Shown: positions 1 through 7,038, counted from the stretch's first letter. The stretch is DNA of 9,248 nucleotides from Cuniculiplasma sp. (GCA_023256455.1 JAGDXN010000046.1:3939-13186); one strand, 5' to 3'. Numbers and translations: made by a program. Notes: generated by a model from the sequence alone, not told the origin.

Positions 1-375
1 AAAAATGCTGAAACAGAAAAGATACTGGAAAATATGGCTAAAAACTCTAATGTGGAAAATGTTCCTGAAAACCTGAAGATACTTTCCAGGATTTCCTTTG
101 ATCTTTTCAATGAACATATCAGGGAGCAGAATTCCCTATTCTCCTCTTTCGCAATTGAAAGAAAATACATTTATCTGATTGCATTTAGCGTAAGTTCTTC
201 CCTGAGTGATGTAGAATGTACCCGCGCCTATCTGACTCAATTCTTTAAATTCGGCGGGAACACCGGTGAAATGGAGGACGCCATGGCAGTTACAAGATTT
301 ATCAGGGGAAACAGGGCTATTACATCTGCCACGGAAATTCTGAAAATGATGGCCACTGGCAGGGATGGCAAGTAA
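1..375 (+). CDS. Carboxymuconolactone decarboxylase/AhpD-like protein, 5'-partial, degenerate active site
   Basis: The reading frame is open from base 1, and the residues before the first in-frame ATG (34) read KNAETEKILEN, which resembles the usual N-terminal helix of this family. The gene therefore probably starts outside the window; ATG 34 has no convincing ribosome binding site. Numbered from ATG 34, the core (about residues 39-103) follows the all-helical AhpD/CMD pattern: a helix ending LIAFSVSSS, then a Cys-containing helix, then GGNTGEMEDAM, matching the family's G-x-T-x-x-E-[IM] segment. Active AhpD members carry CxxC followed by His; here the site reads DVEC-TRAY, so only C62 remains and Asp and Tyr replace the first Cys and the His. 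Peroxidase activity by the usual dithiol mechanism is unlikely. The family call rests on pattern, not a search. The gene lies 19 bases before the transporter and is probably cotranscribed with it. The role is unknown. Confidence 0.6.
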   Translation, partial: KNAETEKILENMAKNSNVENVPENLKILSRISFDLFNEHIREQNSLFSSFAIERKYIYLIAFSVSSSLSDVECTRAYLTQFFKFGGNTGEMEDAMAVTRFIRGNRAITSATEILKMMATGRDGK

Positions 376-394
376 TTAAGGATGTGTGGTTTAA

Positions 395-1447
395 ATGGAT
401 CGAAAATTTCTATCAACCTTTGGATCTGAATGGTTCGGAATTTCCATAGCCACCCTTGCCCTTGCTGAAGTGTATATACTTAGCTATGGCCAGACCGGTT
501 ATGAACCATATAATGTGCTTGGAGAGATATTCATGTTTCTTGGCCTGATTTTTTTTGTGGCCATATTTATTCTATGGGCTACGAGAGGAATACTTGTCAG
601 AGACAGCATACATGGACACTGGGAAAACCTTTCAAGATTGAGTTTTATTGCATTGATTCCAATCATAGGTTTTGTTGGAAATTCCCAGCTCATAAACTAT
701 TTTGGCCTGTCAGACCTGTCTGCAGGTTTTTCCCTTGCAAACTATGTGATTGATTATTTCCTTGCTTTGTTATTGGGTGTGTTGCTCGGCTACAGATTAT
801 ATACCAAGGAGATCGACACAAAGGAGATTAACTACGCCATAGTGATTCCGCCTCTTGCCATAGGTACCAGCGTATTCCTTGGCTCTTATCTGGCTCCATT
901 CTACGGTGGCAGCATAGCTCATTCCATCTATTTTCTCACATTGTTTGGCTTTGGCATATTTTTCTTCCTCTACATATTCATAGGTTCTCTGGCCCTTGCT
1001 GGCCATGTAACACATAAAAATCACGAAACACTTGCAACCACAATGCTTCCGGTGGGAATTTCAAGCCTTATTGTCATAAATATTCTCACCATCGCTGGAT
1101 TTGACCGCATCGGTTTCTTCAGCCTTTCCCTGTCAACAGCAGGCATGATTTCCCTGATTTTATGGGGATTCGAAGTCTGGAACTTTATGGTCGTATCCAT
1201 AATTCTCATAACACATCCCACCAGAGGAAGTATGAGTGTATGGGCCTATGGATTCCCTCTTGGACTGTTTGCTGTATCAACACTGAAAATAATGGCACTG
1301 ACCAATGAGCCGGGACTCATATGGCTCTTTGGCGGCATTGTCCTTACGCTAAATGTGGTGTGGATTTATGCCTGGTTCAATACATACAATTTTATGACAA
1401 ACCCTGACCTTAAGGTAAGGAGACTGTGGGAAAATAAGATAGAGTAA
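395..1447 (+). CDS. TDT-family transporter (TehA/Mae1/SLAC1-like), ten predicted membrane helices
   Basis: This is an integral membrane protein of 350 residues, a normal length for the tellurite-resistance/dicarboxylate transporter (TDT) family, which includes TehA, the malate carrier Mae1, the sulfite exporter Ssu1 and the plant anion channel SLAC1. Hydrophobic segments fall at about 12-31, 42-62, 82-103, 114-133, 147-167, 177-201, 216-234, 241-271, 283-301 and 307-328, giving the ten helices expected. Family-like landmarks are FGSEWFGISIATLAL near the N-terminus, P-rich helix starts at IPPLAIGTS and LPVGISS, and YGFPLGLFAVSTLKI near the C-terminus. The substrate cannot be read from the sequence; small anions such as sulfite or C4-dicarboxylates are the family's range. 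The start is supported by a weak purine-rich site (AAGGATGTG, 378-386) and by placement 19 bases after the preceding stop, suggesting an operon with the CMD-like gene. No N-terminal signal peptide separate from helix 1 is seen. Confidence 0.75.
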   Translation: MDRKFLSTFGSEWFGISIATLALAEVYILSYGQTGYEPYNVLGEIFMFLGLIFFVAIFILWATRGILVRDSIHGHWENLSRLSFIALIPIIGFVGNSQLINYFGLSDLSAGFSLANYVIDYFLALLLGVLLGYRLYTKEIDTKEINYAIVIPPLAIGTSVFLGSYLAPFYGGSIAHSIYFLTLFGFGIFFFLYIFIGSLALAGHVTHKNHETLATTMLPVGISSLIVINILTIAGFDRIGFFSLSLSTAGMISLILWGFEVWNFMVVSIILITHPTRGSMSVWAYGFPLGLFAVSTLKIMALTNEPGLIWLFGGIVLTLNVVWIYAWFNTYNFMTNPDLKVRRLWENKIE

Positions 1448-1515
1448 CATTTTAAAATTTCTATTTTTATATAATTTTCATGAATACTCATTGCCATGTA
1501 TGTCTCTGATTAAAA

Positions 1516-1727
1516 TACAGAAATGTTATTCAGATAAAGGACAAGAATGGGAGAAAAGAACTAAAACATTCCATATCTTAAAAAGTTTGAAATTATGCAA
1601 TAGTGATAGAGAATTTTCAAGTACTGGGGAAATTTTTTCAGATTTATGTAGAAAATAGAAATAACCTAAAACATAGAATTTACCAAAAAAAGTTTAAAAG
1701 CATTTTAATTTTATAAATTTTGCTTAA
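1516..1727. repeat. Diverged direct duplication, period about 106 bases
   Basis: Blocks recur in the same order at nearly constant offset: TAC-G-AAAT (1516 and 1622), TTCAGAT (1529 and 1637), CTAAAACAT (1561 and 1666), AAAAGTTT (1581 and 1688) and AATTTT (1612 and 1716). Offsets are 104-108 bases, so the two units would be roughly 1516-1621 and 1622-1727. No single block is significant in such AT-rich DNA; the constant order and spacing is the evidence. Unit 2 carries the TATA-like TTATAAAT, where unit 1 has no such box. Confidence 0.4.
1709..1720 (+). promoter_or_regulatory. TATA-like box upstream of the SDR gene
   Basis: TTTTATAAATTT is the best archaeal TATA match in the gap and would place initiation near 1740, giving a leader of about 60 bases. 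Two weaker boxes lie closer: CAAATATATG (1765-1774), spaced for a near-leaderless start at 1803, and AAATTATAAG (1781-1790), spaced for a start at 1815. Which one is used cannot be decided by eye. Confidence 0.4.
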
Positions 1728-1802
1728 TCAGTATTACGTTTTGTTTGATTTCGTGCTGCGACTACAAATATATGCATGTTAAATTATAAGTACATAAACT
1801 CC

Positions 1803-2549
1803 ATGAAGATACCCATGGGTAAGGGATATGTGCTTGTAACTGGATCTTCAGGTGGGATCGGAGGGGCAATTGCCAGTGAACTATCAAAATCCGGATATGA
1901 TTTGATTCTACATTACAACAGGGGAGAGGAGAAATGCGGCAAAATAGCTGAAGATTGTAAGAAATATGGTTCTGATGTTATTTTGGTCAAGGCTGATCTT
2001 TCATCCTATGATGGAATTCATAAATTAACAGGCGAAATACATGAATTGAAAATTAAGTTGAAAGGCATAGTGAATAATGCCGGTGCAGAATCTGCTGACA
2101 CCATAAAGAGAATCAGTGAGGAGGTTGTTGACAGGGTTATAAATGTGAATTTGAAAGCCCCACTGTTAATTATAAAGAATCTTATGGATTTGCTTGAAGA
2201 GAACGCCTCAATAGTAAACGTGAGTTCAGCATCCTCTATTAAACCTCTTCCAACAGCCATAACCTACAGTGCAAGTAAGGCTGCATTGTCCAATATGACA
2301 AAATCGCTGGCAATGAACCTCGCTCCAGGAATCAGAGTAAATGCCGTTGCACCCGGTTTTATTGAAACAAATATGACCGACCAGCTTAAAAATAACCAAA
2401 AGATGTATGAACAGATGATAGAAATGACACCGATGAAAAGATTTGGAAAGCCTGAGGAGGTCGCCAAGGTGGTCCGATTCCTCCTATCTGATGACAGTTC
2501 TTTCATGACTGGATCGGTTGTTGTGGTTGATGGGGGAATAACAATCTGA
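1803..2549 (+). CDS. SDR-family NAD(P)-dependent oxidoreductase (FabG-like)
   Basis: A classical short-chain dehydrogenase/reductase of 248 residues from this start. It has a Rossmann fold with TGSSGGIG at residues 13-20, ADL near 64-66 and NNAG at 91-94. The catalytic tetrad is Asn116 (NVNL), Ser142 (VNVSSAS), Tyr155 and Lys159 (YSASK), followed by the cofactor segment PGFIETNMT. Arg40 after the second strand (HYNRG) suggests NADP(H) preference. FabG (3-oxoacyl-ACP reductase) and sugar dehydrogenases share this layout, so the substrate is not assignable; archaea do not rely on bacterial fatty-acid synthesis, so 'FabG' should not be taken literally. In-frame ATGs occur at 1776, 1803 and 1815. 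I chose 1803 because it puts TGxxxGIG at the usual distance from the N-terminus and fits a TATA-like box about 33 bases upstream; 1815 is nearly as good, and 1776 would add nine atypical residues. No Shine-Dalgarno site precedes any of them. It appears to be a single-gene unit. Confidence 0.85.
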   Translation: MKIPMGKGYVLVTGSSGGIGGAIASELSKSGYDLILHYNRGEEKCGKIAEDCKKYGSDVILVKADLSSYDGIHKLTGEIHELKIKLKGIVNNAGAESADTIKRISEEVVDRVINVNLKAPLLIIKNLMDLLEENASIVNVSSASSIKPLPTAITYSASKAALSNMTKSLAMNLAPGIRVNAVAPGFIETNMTDQLKNNQKMYEQMIEMTPMKRFGKPEEVAKVVRFLLSDDSSFMTGSVVVVDGGITI

Positions 2550-2644
2550 GTGGATAAATTAACATTTATAATTTAATTAATCTCCCATAAGAATATTTTT
2601 TGGCAATATCCCCTTTTGTCTATTTTGAAAAAAATTGATGCATG

Positions 2645-2653
2645 TTTGTATAG
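2645..2653 (+). promoter_or_regulatory. TATA-like box for the FMN reductase-like gene
   Basis: TTTGTATAG is centred about 25 bases before ATG 2675, the spacing expected for a leaderless archaeal transcript. It is only about 16 bases from the alternative ATG at 2666, too close to serve that start, so it favours 2675. Confidence 0.4.
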
Positions 2654-2674
2654 TTTGGAAATATTATGATTTCT

Positions 2675-3232
2675 ATGACCAAGTACAAAATTGTTGGTTT
2701 TGGTGGAAGTCTGAGGAAGGGATCGTATAATATGATGCTTCTAAAAGAGTTTAAAAGAGTAAACAGCGAACTTTTTGAAGTTGAAATAGAGGATATATCA
2801 AACATTCCAATGTATAATCAGGATCTTGATAACAATCAACCTGAAAGTGTCCATATATTGAGAGAAAAAATTAAGGAATCTGATGGTTTCATAATATCAA
2901 CCCCGGAGTATGATTTCTCGATCCCGGGATTTCTCAAAAACACTCTGGATTTTATGTCCAGACCGGTGGACAAAAATCCCTTTGTGGGAAAAAGCGGTGC
3001 CATAATGAGTGCATCCATAAGTATGCTGGGAGGTTCAAGGGCCCAATATCATTTGCGCCAGGTACTTACATATCTTGACGCAAGAGTTGTCAACAAACCC
3101 GAAGTTTTTATAACCTTTGCCAACCAGAAGTTTGATGAGGATGGGAAATTAAAAGATCAGAATGCCATAAACCTCATTAACGATCTCGGAAAGAAACTTG
3201 CACTGGAGATTGAAAGAGGCAAAAAATTTTAA
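2675..3232 (+). CDS. NADPH-dependent FMN reductase-like flavoprotein
   Basis: A flavodoxin-like fold protein of 185 residues, the normal length for the FMN-reductase/azoreductase/chromate reductase family (YieF/ChrR type). The FMN phosphate loop is GSLRKGSYN at residues 11-19. The second signature, TPEYDFSIPGFLKNTLDF (76-93), lines the flavin ring; most relatives have Asn where this protein has Asp80. A third family segment, GGSRAQYHLRQVL, is at 119-131. These soluble enzymes use NAD(P)H and FMN to reduce quinones, azo compounds or metal ions, often as protection against oxidative or metal stress; the physiological substrate here is unknown. The start at 2675 (MTKYKIVGFGGS) was preferred over 2666 because it matches the family N-terminus and the TATA spacing. 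There is no Shine-Dalgarno site, so translation is probably leaderless. It is separated from the SDR gene by an AT-rich, T-rich spacer and appears monocistronic. Confidence 0.85.
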   Translation: MTKYKIVGFGGSLRKGSYNMMLLKEFKRVNSELFEVEIEDISNIPMYNQDLDNNQPESVHILREKIKESDGFIISTPEYDFSIPGFLKNTLDFMSRPVDKNPFVGKSGAIMSASISMLGGSRAQYHLRQVLTYLDARVVNKPEVFITFANQKFDEDGKLKDQNAINLINDLGKKLALEIERGKKF

Positions 3233-3260
3233 ATTCTTTATAACTGTCATTTTATTTATA

Positions 3261-3288
3261 TTTAAATTATTTTTTTATGCAAGTTTTT
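3261..3288 (+). terminator. T-rich tract, likely archaeal transcription terminator
   Basis: Runs of seven T (3270-3276) and five T (3284-3288) lie about 40-55 bases after the flavoprotein stop. Archaeal RNA polymerase terminates at such U-tracts without needing a hairpin, and I see no strong hairpin here. Confidence 0.45.
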
Positions 3289-3347
3289 CCCTACCTTTGT
3301 TCTATTTTCAACAAGCTATGTTACCGTCAAAATGGTCTTAGAGTGAT

Positions 3348-3517
3348 ATCAATACCTAATTTTGTTATATAATTATAGAAAAAAATGAAATAAGAAGATA
3401 GGATAGATTTGCTAACATGTATCATGGAATTAAACAAAAAGTGTCATAGCTTAAAAATTCAATAAAATTCAGTGTTTTTAAACTTTGAAAACTATTTTAA
3501 TAACGAATCAATACCTA
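3348..3517 (+). repeat. 11-base exact direct repeat before korA
   Basis: ATCAATACCTA occurs at 3348-3358 and again at 3507-3517, 159 bases apart, and I did not notice it elsewhere in the window. The second copy ends five bases before the preferred korA start codon, where a leaderless transcript would begin. It could be a regulator site, but no regulator is identified. The rest of 3233-3522 is AT-rich with no gene. Confidence 0.35.
3493..3503 (+). promoter_or_regulatory. Possible TATA-like box of the korAB operon
   Basis: TATTTTAATAA is centred about 25 bases before ATG 3523, fitting a leaderless start. A second candidate, TTTTTAAAC (3475-3483), would give a short leader of roughly 17 bases. 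Both are weak matches. Confidence 0.3.
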
Positions 3518-3522
3518 TTCCA

Positions 3523-5427
3523 ATGAAAAAAATAGACATCAACATTACAGTTGGTGGCCCTCAAGGTGGAGGTATAGATACCTCTTCCAATATGATAAGC
3601 AGGGCCTTTGCACAGTCAGGTTATTATGTTTTTGGTGTTAGGGAATACCACTCAAACATTAAGGGCAGGCACAGTTATACCCACGTCAGAATAAAATCTG
3701 AAAGACCAAGGTCCCTTAAATATCCAGTTGATTTCCTTGTTGCCCTCGACCCCGACAGTATTTTTGAACATCTTGAAGATGTTGGCAAGGGAACAAGAAT
3801 CATATATGATAGCAGCATAGAAAAGGCCGATCTTTCTCAGGCCAGAATGATCATGAGAGATACCGCAAAGAAAATCAAAGATACCCTTGATGAAGGCAAG
3901 TTCCCAAACACTGTGGCCGGTGCTGTACAGTGGATGAAATCAAAGGGAGCAATTCCCCTTTCGATTCCTTTCACCAATGTGGTACAGGATGCAATAAAGG
4001 AGGGTGTCCCAAGCAGATACTTTAACACCCTTGGTGCAGCTCTTACACTGGCAATTGCTGGTGTTGACAGGAAATACATGGAAGAGAGTATCAGGTTGGT
4101 TTTTGCCGGAAAAGATAAGATCATAGAGGAAAATGTAAGAGTTGTGGACGCAGCCTACTCGTACTGCAGAAACAATGGCCTTCTTGGTGAAACACTGCCC
4201 TATATAGAGCATTCCAAGAGATTCATGATCACAGGCAACGATGGTGCCGCCATAGGTAAGGTAATGGGTGGGCTCAGGCTCCAGACATACTACCCCATAA
4301 CCCCTGCCAGCGATGAAAGTACCATAATGGAAGAACATAACTACATAAAGTGGATCGATTCTGAAGCAAAAAAGCTAAAGGATTCAGGTGTGGTTGTTGT
4401 TCAGACAGAAGATGAAATTTCAGCTGCAACCATGGCGAGCGGAGCAGCAGTAACAGGAACAAGGGCTGCAACTGCTACAAGTGGGCCTGGATTTTCACTG
4501 ATGGCTGAGGCCATAGGATTTGCAGGAATTGATGAAATACCTCTTGTAATAACCCTGTATCAGAGAGGAGGACCTTCCACAGGATTACCTACAAGAAATG
4601 GCCAGTCAGACCTTCTGTTCGCAATGAATACTGGTCACGGAGAATTCCCAAGAATAGTGATCTCATCAGGAGATGTGGAAGAATGCATTTATGATTCAAT
4701 GAGGGCACTCAACTATGCCCAGAGATACCAGATGCCTGTCCTCCATCTCATCGACAAGAATCTTGCCAACACCACTGACTTCATATCACTGATCGATTCA
4801 AAAAAGGTTCCCGTAATGGCCCAAAAATTTGAAGCCCATGGATTGAACTTCAAAAGATATAATCTTGATACGCCCAATGGAATTTCAAACCTGGGTGCCT
4901 TCGGAAAGGATATATTCTGGATGACTGGAGATGAACACGATGAGCTTGGGCACGTGACAGAAGACAGCGAAGTCAGAGACAGGATGATGGAAAAGAGATT
5001 CAAGAAACTGGAAACGGCTGATCTTGAAATACCTGCGGATGACAAGGCCATACTCTATGGAGATCCCAAGGCCGAAATAACATTCGTGACATGGGGAAGC
5101 CAGAAAGGACCCATACTGGATGTTATTGATGACCTGAAGGAAGAGGGAATCAATGCAAACCTTCTCTATCTGAGAATGTTCATACCATTCCCCACAAAGT
5201 TTGTAAAGGAAGTCCTTTCAAAGGCAAAAATAATAATTGATGTTGAGAGCAATTTCGTCGGTCAGGCAGCATCTGTAGTTATGGCAAATACTGGAATCAA
5301 TATTGAAAACAGAATACTGAAATACAACGGCAGACACATGACTGAGGACGAAATTCTGGAAAGTGCAAGAGAGATAATTAAGAATAAGGGAAATAAGATT
5401 GAAAAGGTGTTGAAACATGGCGCATAA
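3523..5427 (+). CDS. korA: 2-oxoacid:ferredoxin oxidoreductase, fused gamma-alpha subunit
   Basis: The large subunit of a two-subunit archaeal OFOR (634 residues), which with KorB oxidatively decarboxylates 2-oxoacids to acyl-CoA and passes electrons to ferredoxin in the cytoplasm. Residues 1-190 form the gamma domain (ITVGGPQGGGIDTSS near the start). A linker leads to the alpha domain from about 233, with the thiamine-domain signature YPITPASDES at 257-266, TSGPG at 319-323 and YQRGGPSTGLPTR at 346-358. Arg348 probably corresponds to the 2-oxoacid-binding Arg344 of the Sulfolobus enzyme. A transketolase C-terminal-like domain (about 515-634) contains VTWGSQKGP and DVESNFVGQ. YPITP(A/S) is typical of the broad-specificity pyruvate/2-oxoglutarate group. 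GTG 3472 would add 17 residues (MFLNFENYFNNESIPIP) with no family resemblance; ATG 3523 gives the standard N-terminus and fits a TATA-like box. No ferredoxin domain is fused. The end overlaps korB by 11 bases. Confidence 0.93.
   Translation: MKKIDINITVGGPQGGGIDTSSNMISRAFAQSGYYVFGVREYHSNIKGRHSYTHVRIKSERPRSLKYPVDFLVALDPDSIFEHLEDVGKGTRIIYDSSIEKADLSQARMIMRDTAKKIKDTLDEGKFPNTVAGAVQWMKSKGAIPLSIPFTNVVQDAIKEGVPSRYFNTLGAALTLAIAGVDRKYMEESIRLVFAGKDKIIEENVRVVDAAYSYCRNNGLLGETLPYIEHSKRFMITGNDGAAIGKVMGGLRLQTYYPITPASDESTIMEEHNYIKWIDSEAKKLKDSGVVVVQTEDEISAATMASGAAVTGTRAATATSGPGFSLMAEAIGFAGIDEIPLVITLYQRGGPSTGLPTRNGQSDLLFAMNTGHGEFPRIVISSGDVEECIYDSMRALNYAQRYQMPVLHLIDKNLANTTDFISLIDSKKVPVMAQKFEAHGLNFKRYNLDTPNGISNLGAFGKDIFWMTGDEHDELGHVTEDSEVRDRMMEKRFKKLETADLEIPADDKAILYGDPKAEITFVTWGSQKGPILDVIDDLKEEGINANLLYLRMFIPFPTKFVKEVLSKAKIIIDVESNFVGQAASVVMANTGINIENRILKYNGRHMTEDEILESAREIIKNKGNKIEKVLKHGA
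5404..5409 (+). promoter_or_regulatory. Shine-Dalgarno site for korB inside korA
   Basis: AAGGTG lies seven bases before ATG 5417, within the last codons of korA, and can pair with the archaeal 16S tail. It supports the korB start and translation from a shared mRNA, in contrast to the site-less starts of the first genes in transcripts in this window. Confidence 0.6.
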
Positions 5428-6343
5428 TTTTAAAACAGATCTGACGGTTGACTGGTGCCCCGGATGCGGCGATTTCGGAATTGTCACATCCATAACATCA
5501 GCAATGAGCGAATTGAACCTTGACCCATTGGGTGTTGTGATGGTATCCGGGATAGGATGTTCCGGAAAAACGCCCCATTACATAAACGTGGCAGGAATGC
5601 ATACCCTTCACGGAAGGGCTGTTCCTTATGCCACAGGCGTTAAGCTTGCAAACCCAAAGCTTAAGGTTCTTGTTACAGGTGGAGACGGTGATCTGATGGG
5701 TATAGGAGCAGGCCATCTTGTTGCCGAGGGAAGAAGAAACTCAGGCATTACCATTATGATATATGATAATGAAGTGTATGGTCTTACCAAGGGACAGGCA
5801 GCACCCACAATGCCCATAGGGGAGCAGACAAAGAGCCTCTCAAAGCCAAATATATTCACAAGGTTGAATCCCATATCGCTGGCACTCTCAGCAGGATACA
5901 GCTTTGTTGCAAGAGGCTTCTCCTTTGATATGAAACAATTGAAGGAAATCATAAAGAAGGCCATAAACCACCCCGGATCTGCAGTCATAGATATACTCCA
6001 GCCCTGTCCTACTTATAACAATGTGAATACAATGGAATGGTACAAGGAAAGAGTATACAAACTGGAAGATGACAAAGACTGGAATCCCGTGGTTTCAAAG
6101 GAAAACATTTCAGAGGCAGACGCCAAATTCACACAGGCAATGCTCAAGGCACAGGAATGGGGAGACAGGATTCCAACAGGAATATTCTACCAGAACAGTG
6201 CAATAGAGCCATTTACAGCAAGGATTAACAGAAACGTACCCAACTACCTTGACATCACACCATCAGAACAGGTAATTGCAACAGAGGCTGGCTTCACAGT
6301 GGTAGATCCTGAAAAAACCTTTGCAGACAAAATAATAGGTTAA
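5417..6343 (+). CDS. korB: 2-oxoacid:ferredoxin oxidoreductase, beta subunit
   Basis: The thiamine-diphosphate and iron-sulfur subunit of the OFOR (308 residues). Cys14 and Cys17 (WCPGCGDFG), Cys48 (GIGCSGK) and Cys197 (QPCPTYN) match the four ligands of the single [4Fe-4S] cluster in the Sulfolobus type. The ThDP/Mg site is GGDGDLMGIG (88-97) with N118 and the following VYGLTKGQ. Lys51, three residues after Cys48, and Leu123 appear to correspond to Lys49 and Leu123 of the Sulfolobus enzyme, which influence substrate choice; Lys favours acceptance of 2-oxoglutarate as well as pyruvate. Electrons go to a separately encoded ferredoxin. The start overlaps korA by 11 bases and is backed by a Shine-Dalgarno site, so the subunits are probably translated together. 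The stop codon interlocks with the pyrH stop on the opposite strand. Confidence 0.94.
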   Translation: MAHNFKTDLTVDWCPGCGDFGIVTSITSAMSELNLDPLGVVMVSGIGCSGKTPHYINVAGMHTLHGRAVPYATGVKLANPKLKVLVTGGDGDLMGIGAGHLVAEGRRNSGITIMIYDNEVYGLTKGQAAPTMPIGEQTKSLSKPNIFTRLNPISLALSAGYSFVARGFSFDMKQLKEIIKKAINHPGSAVIDILQPCPTYNNVNTMEWYKERVYKLEDDKDWNPVVSKENISEADAKFTQAMLKAQEWGDRIPTGIFYQNSAIEPFTARINRNVPNYLDITPSEQVIATEAGFTVVDPEKTFADKIIG

Positions 6344-7020
6344 ATCTGGGATATGAGGGTCCCCTCATATTTTTTTCCACTGAGACATTTTTCAATATTT
6401 TCCAAATTTTTTCCAGATATGACATGAATATTCAGTGCGGCCCGTTTTCCAATGAGAAGTGAAACTGAATCCAGAAACTGGTTGCTTCCTGCACCGCTGT
6501 AACTTTTCAGGGAGATGTTGAAAGCCTCGTCATATGTAAGTTTTGAATATCTCTCAGCATCCTTGTTTTTTCTGGGATCATCACTGTATACACCGTCCAC
6601 TGAAGTGATATTGATTACATCCTTTATTCCAGAGGATTCTGCCAGAAGCATGGAAACTGTGTCTGTTGTATGGCCAGGAACTGTTCCACCCATAACAACC
6701 AAATTTGCCCTGTTTAAGATTTCAAGGGCATCAACTATATTTTCAGGTATCTTTTCCTGCTTCGAACCCATGGCTCCCAGAAGGATCGATGCGTTCATCC
6801 TTGTGGCCCTTATGCCAAGTTCGTCCAGAAAAAAATTGTTATTTGTGTATTTTTTTAAGGAATTCACATACTTTCTTGCCGTCATTCCTCCACCAACCAC
6901 AATGCCCAAACGTTCAGGATTGAGTTTATCCAAAATTTCCACAAAGGAATCGATAAATTCTGTGTCAATTTCTTCCGGATTAACCATTGAGCCTCCAAGG
7001 GACAATATAAACTGCTTCAT
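6340..7020 (-). CDS. pyrH: UMP kinase, archaeal type
   Basis: A 226-residue amino-acid-kinase-fold enzyme that phosphorylates UMP to UDP with ATP in pyrimidine nucleotide synthesis. Length and motifs fit the archaeal UMP kinase group: LSLGGS at 7-11 (phosphate loop), VVGGGMTAR at 41-49, GIRATRMNASILL at 69-81 (nucleotide-binding helix), GGTVPGHTTD at 111-120 (UMP site), TSVDGVYSDDPR at 139-150 (ATP site) and a C-terminal EGTLI. It lacks any extra regulatory domain. The start ATG at 7020 lies just inside a 46-base divergent promoter shared with prf1 and has no Shine-Dalgarno site, so the mRNA is probably leaderless or nearly so. The stop codon (6340-6342) overlaps the korB stop tail to tail, and the last codons also form the korAB terminator hairpin. 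Confidence 0.93.
   Translation of the reverse strand: MKQFILSLGGSMVNPEEIDTEFIDSFVEILDKLNPERLGIVVGGGMTARKYVNSLKKYTNNNFFLDELGIRATRMNASILLGAMGSKQEKIPENIVDALEILNRANLVVMGGTVPGHTTDTVSMLLAESSGIKDVINITSVDGVYSDDPRKNKDAERYSKLTYDEAFNISLKSYSGAGSNQFLDSVSLLIGKRAALNIHVISGKNLENIEKCLSGKKYEGTLISQI
6351..6376 (+). terminator. Hairpin plus T-tract terminator of korAB, inside pyrH coding
   Basis: Perfect 9-base arms ATATGAGGG (6351-6359) and CCCTCATAT (6362-6370) with a 2-base centre are followed by T at 6370-6376. This begins eight bases after the korB stop and looks like an intrinsic terminator for + strand transcripts. The same bases encode the YEGTLI segment at the C-terminus of pyrH. On the - strand the hairpin is not followed by T residues, so it should act in one direction only. 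With a 2-base centre the true loop would open by one or two base pairs. Confidence 0.7.
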
Positions 7021-7038
7021 GAAATCGATTCATCAAAG

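Larger units (their letters stand above)
1448..1802 (+). other. Long AT-rich intergenic region
   Basis: About 355 bases with no credible gene on either strand; open stretches are only a few codons long. There is no tRNA-like T-arm or cloverleaf signature. A short T-run (1464-1468) just after the transporter stop may help end its transcript. The middle holds a diverged direct duplication, and the right end holds TATA-like boxes for the SDR gene; both are listed separately. Confidence 0.6.

Noticed and set aside
1484..1510. Tiny frame encoding MNTHCHVCL with a Cys/His pattern
   Set aside because: Nine codons with no ribosome binding site or promoter; too short to support as a gene.
3423..3450. 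Stretch before korA resembling 1672-1701 upstream of the SDR gene (CAT-GAATT-A-CAAAAA-GT-T-AGC pattern)
   Set aside because: About 22 of 28 positions agree with a 2-base gap, but in DNA this AT-rich a match of that size could well arise by chance, so a dispersed repeat is not claimed.
3472..3522. GTG start extending korA by 17 residues
   Set aside because: The added residues do not resemble the family N-terminus, and the ATG at 3523 gives a standard start with suitable TATA spacing.
3940..4338. Open frames on the - strand inside korA
   Set aside because: Antisense shadows of a strongly conserved coding region; compositionally odd and without start signals.
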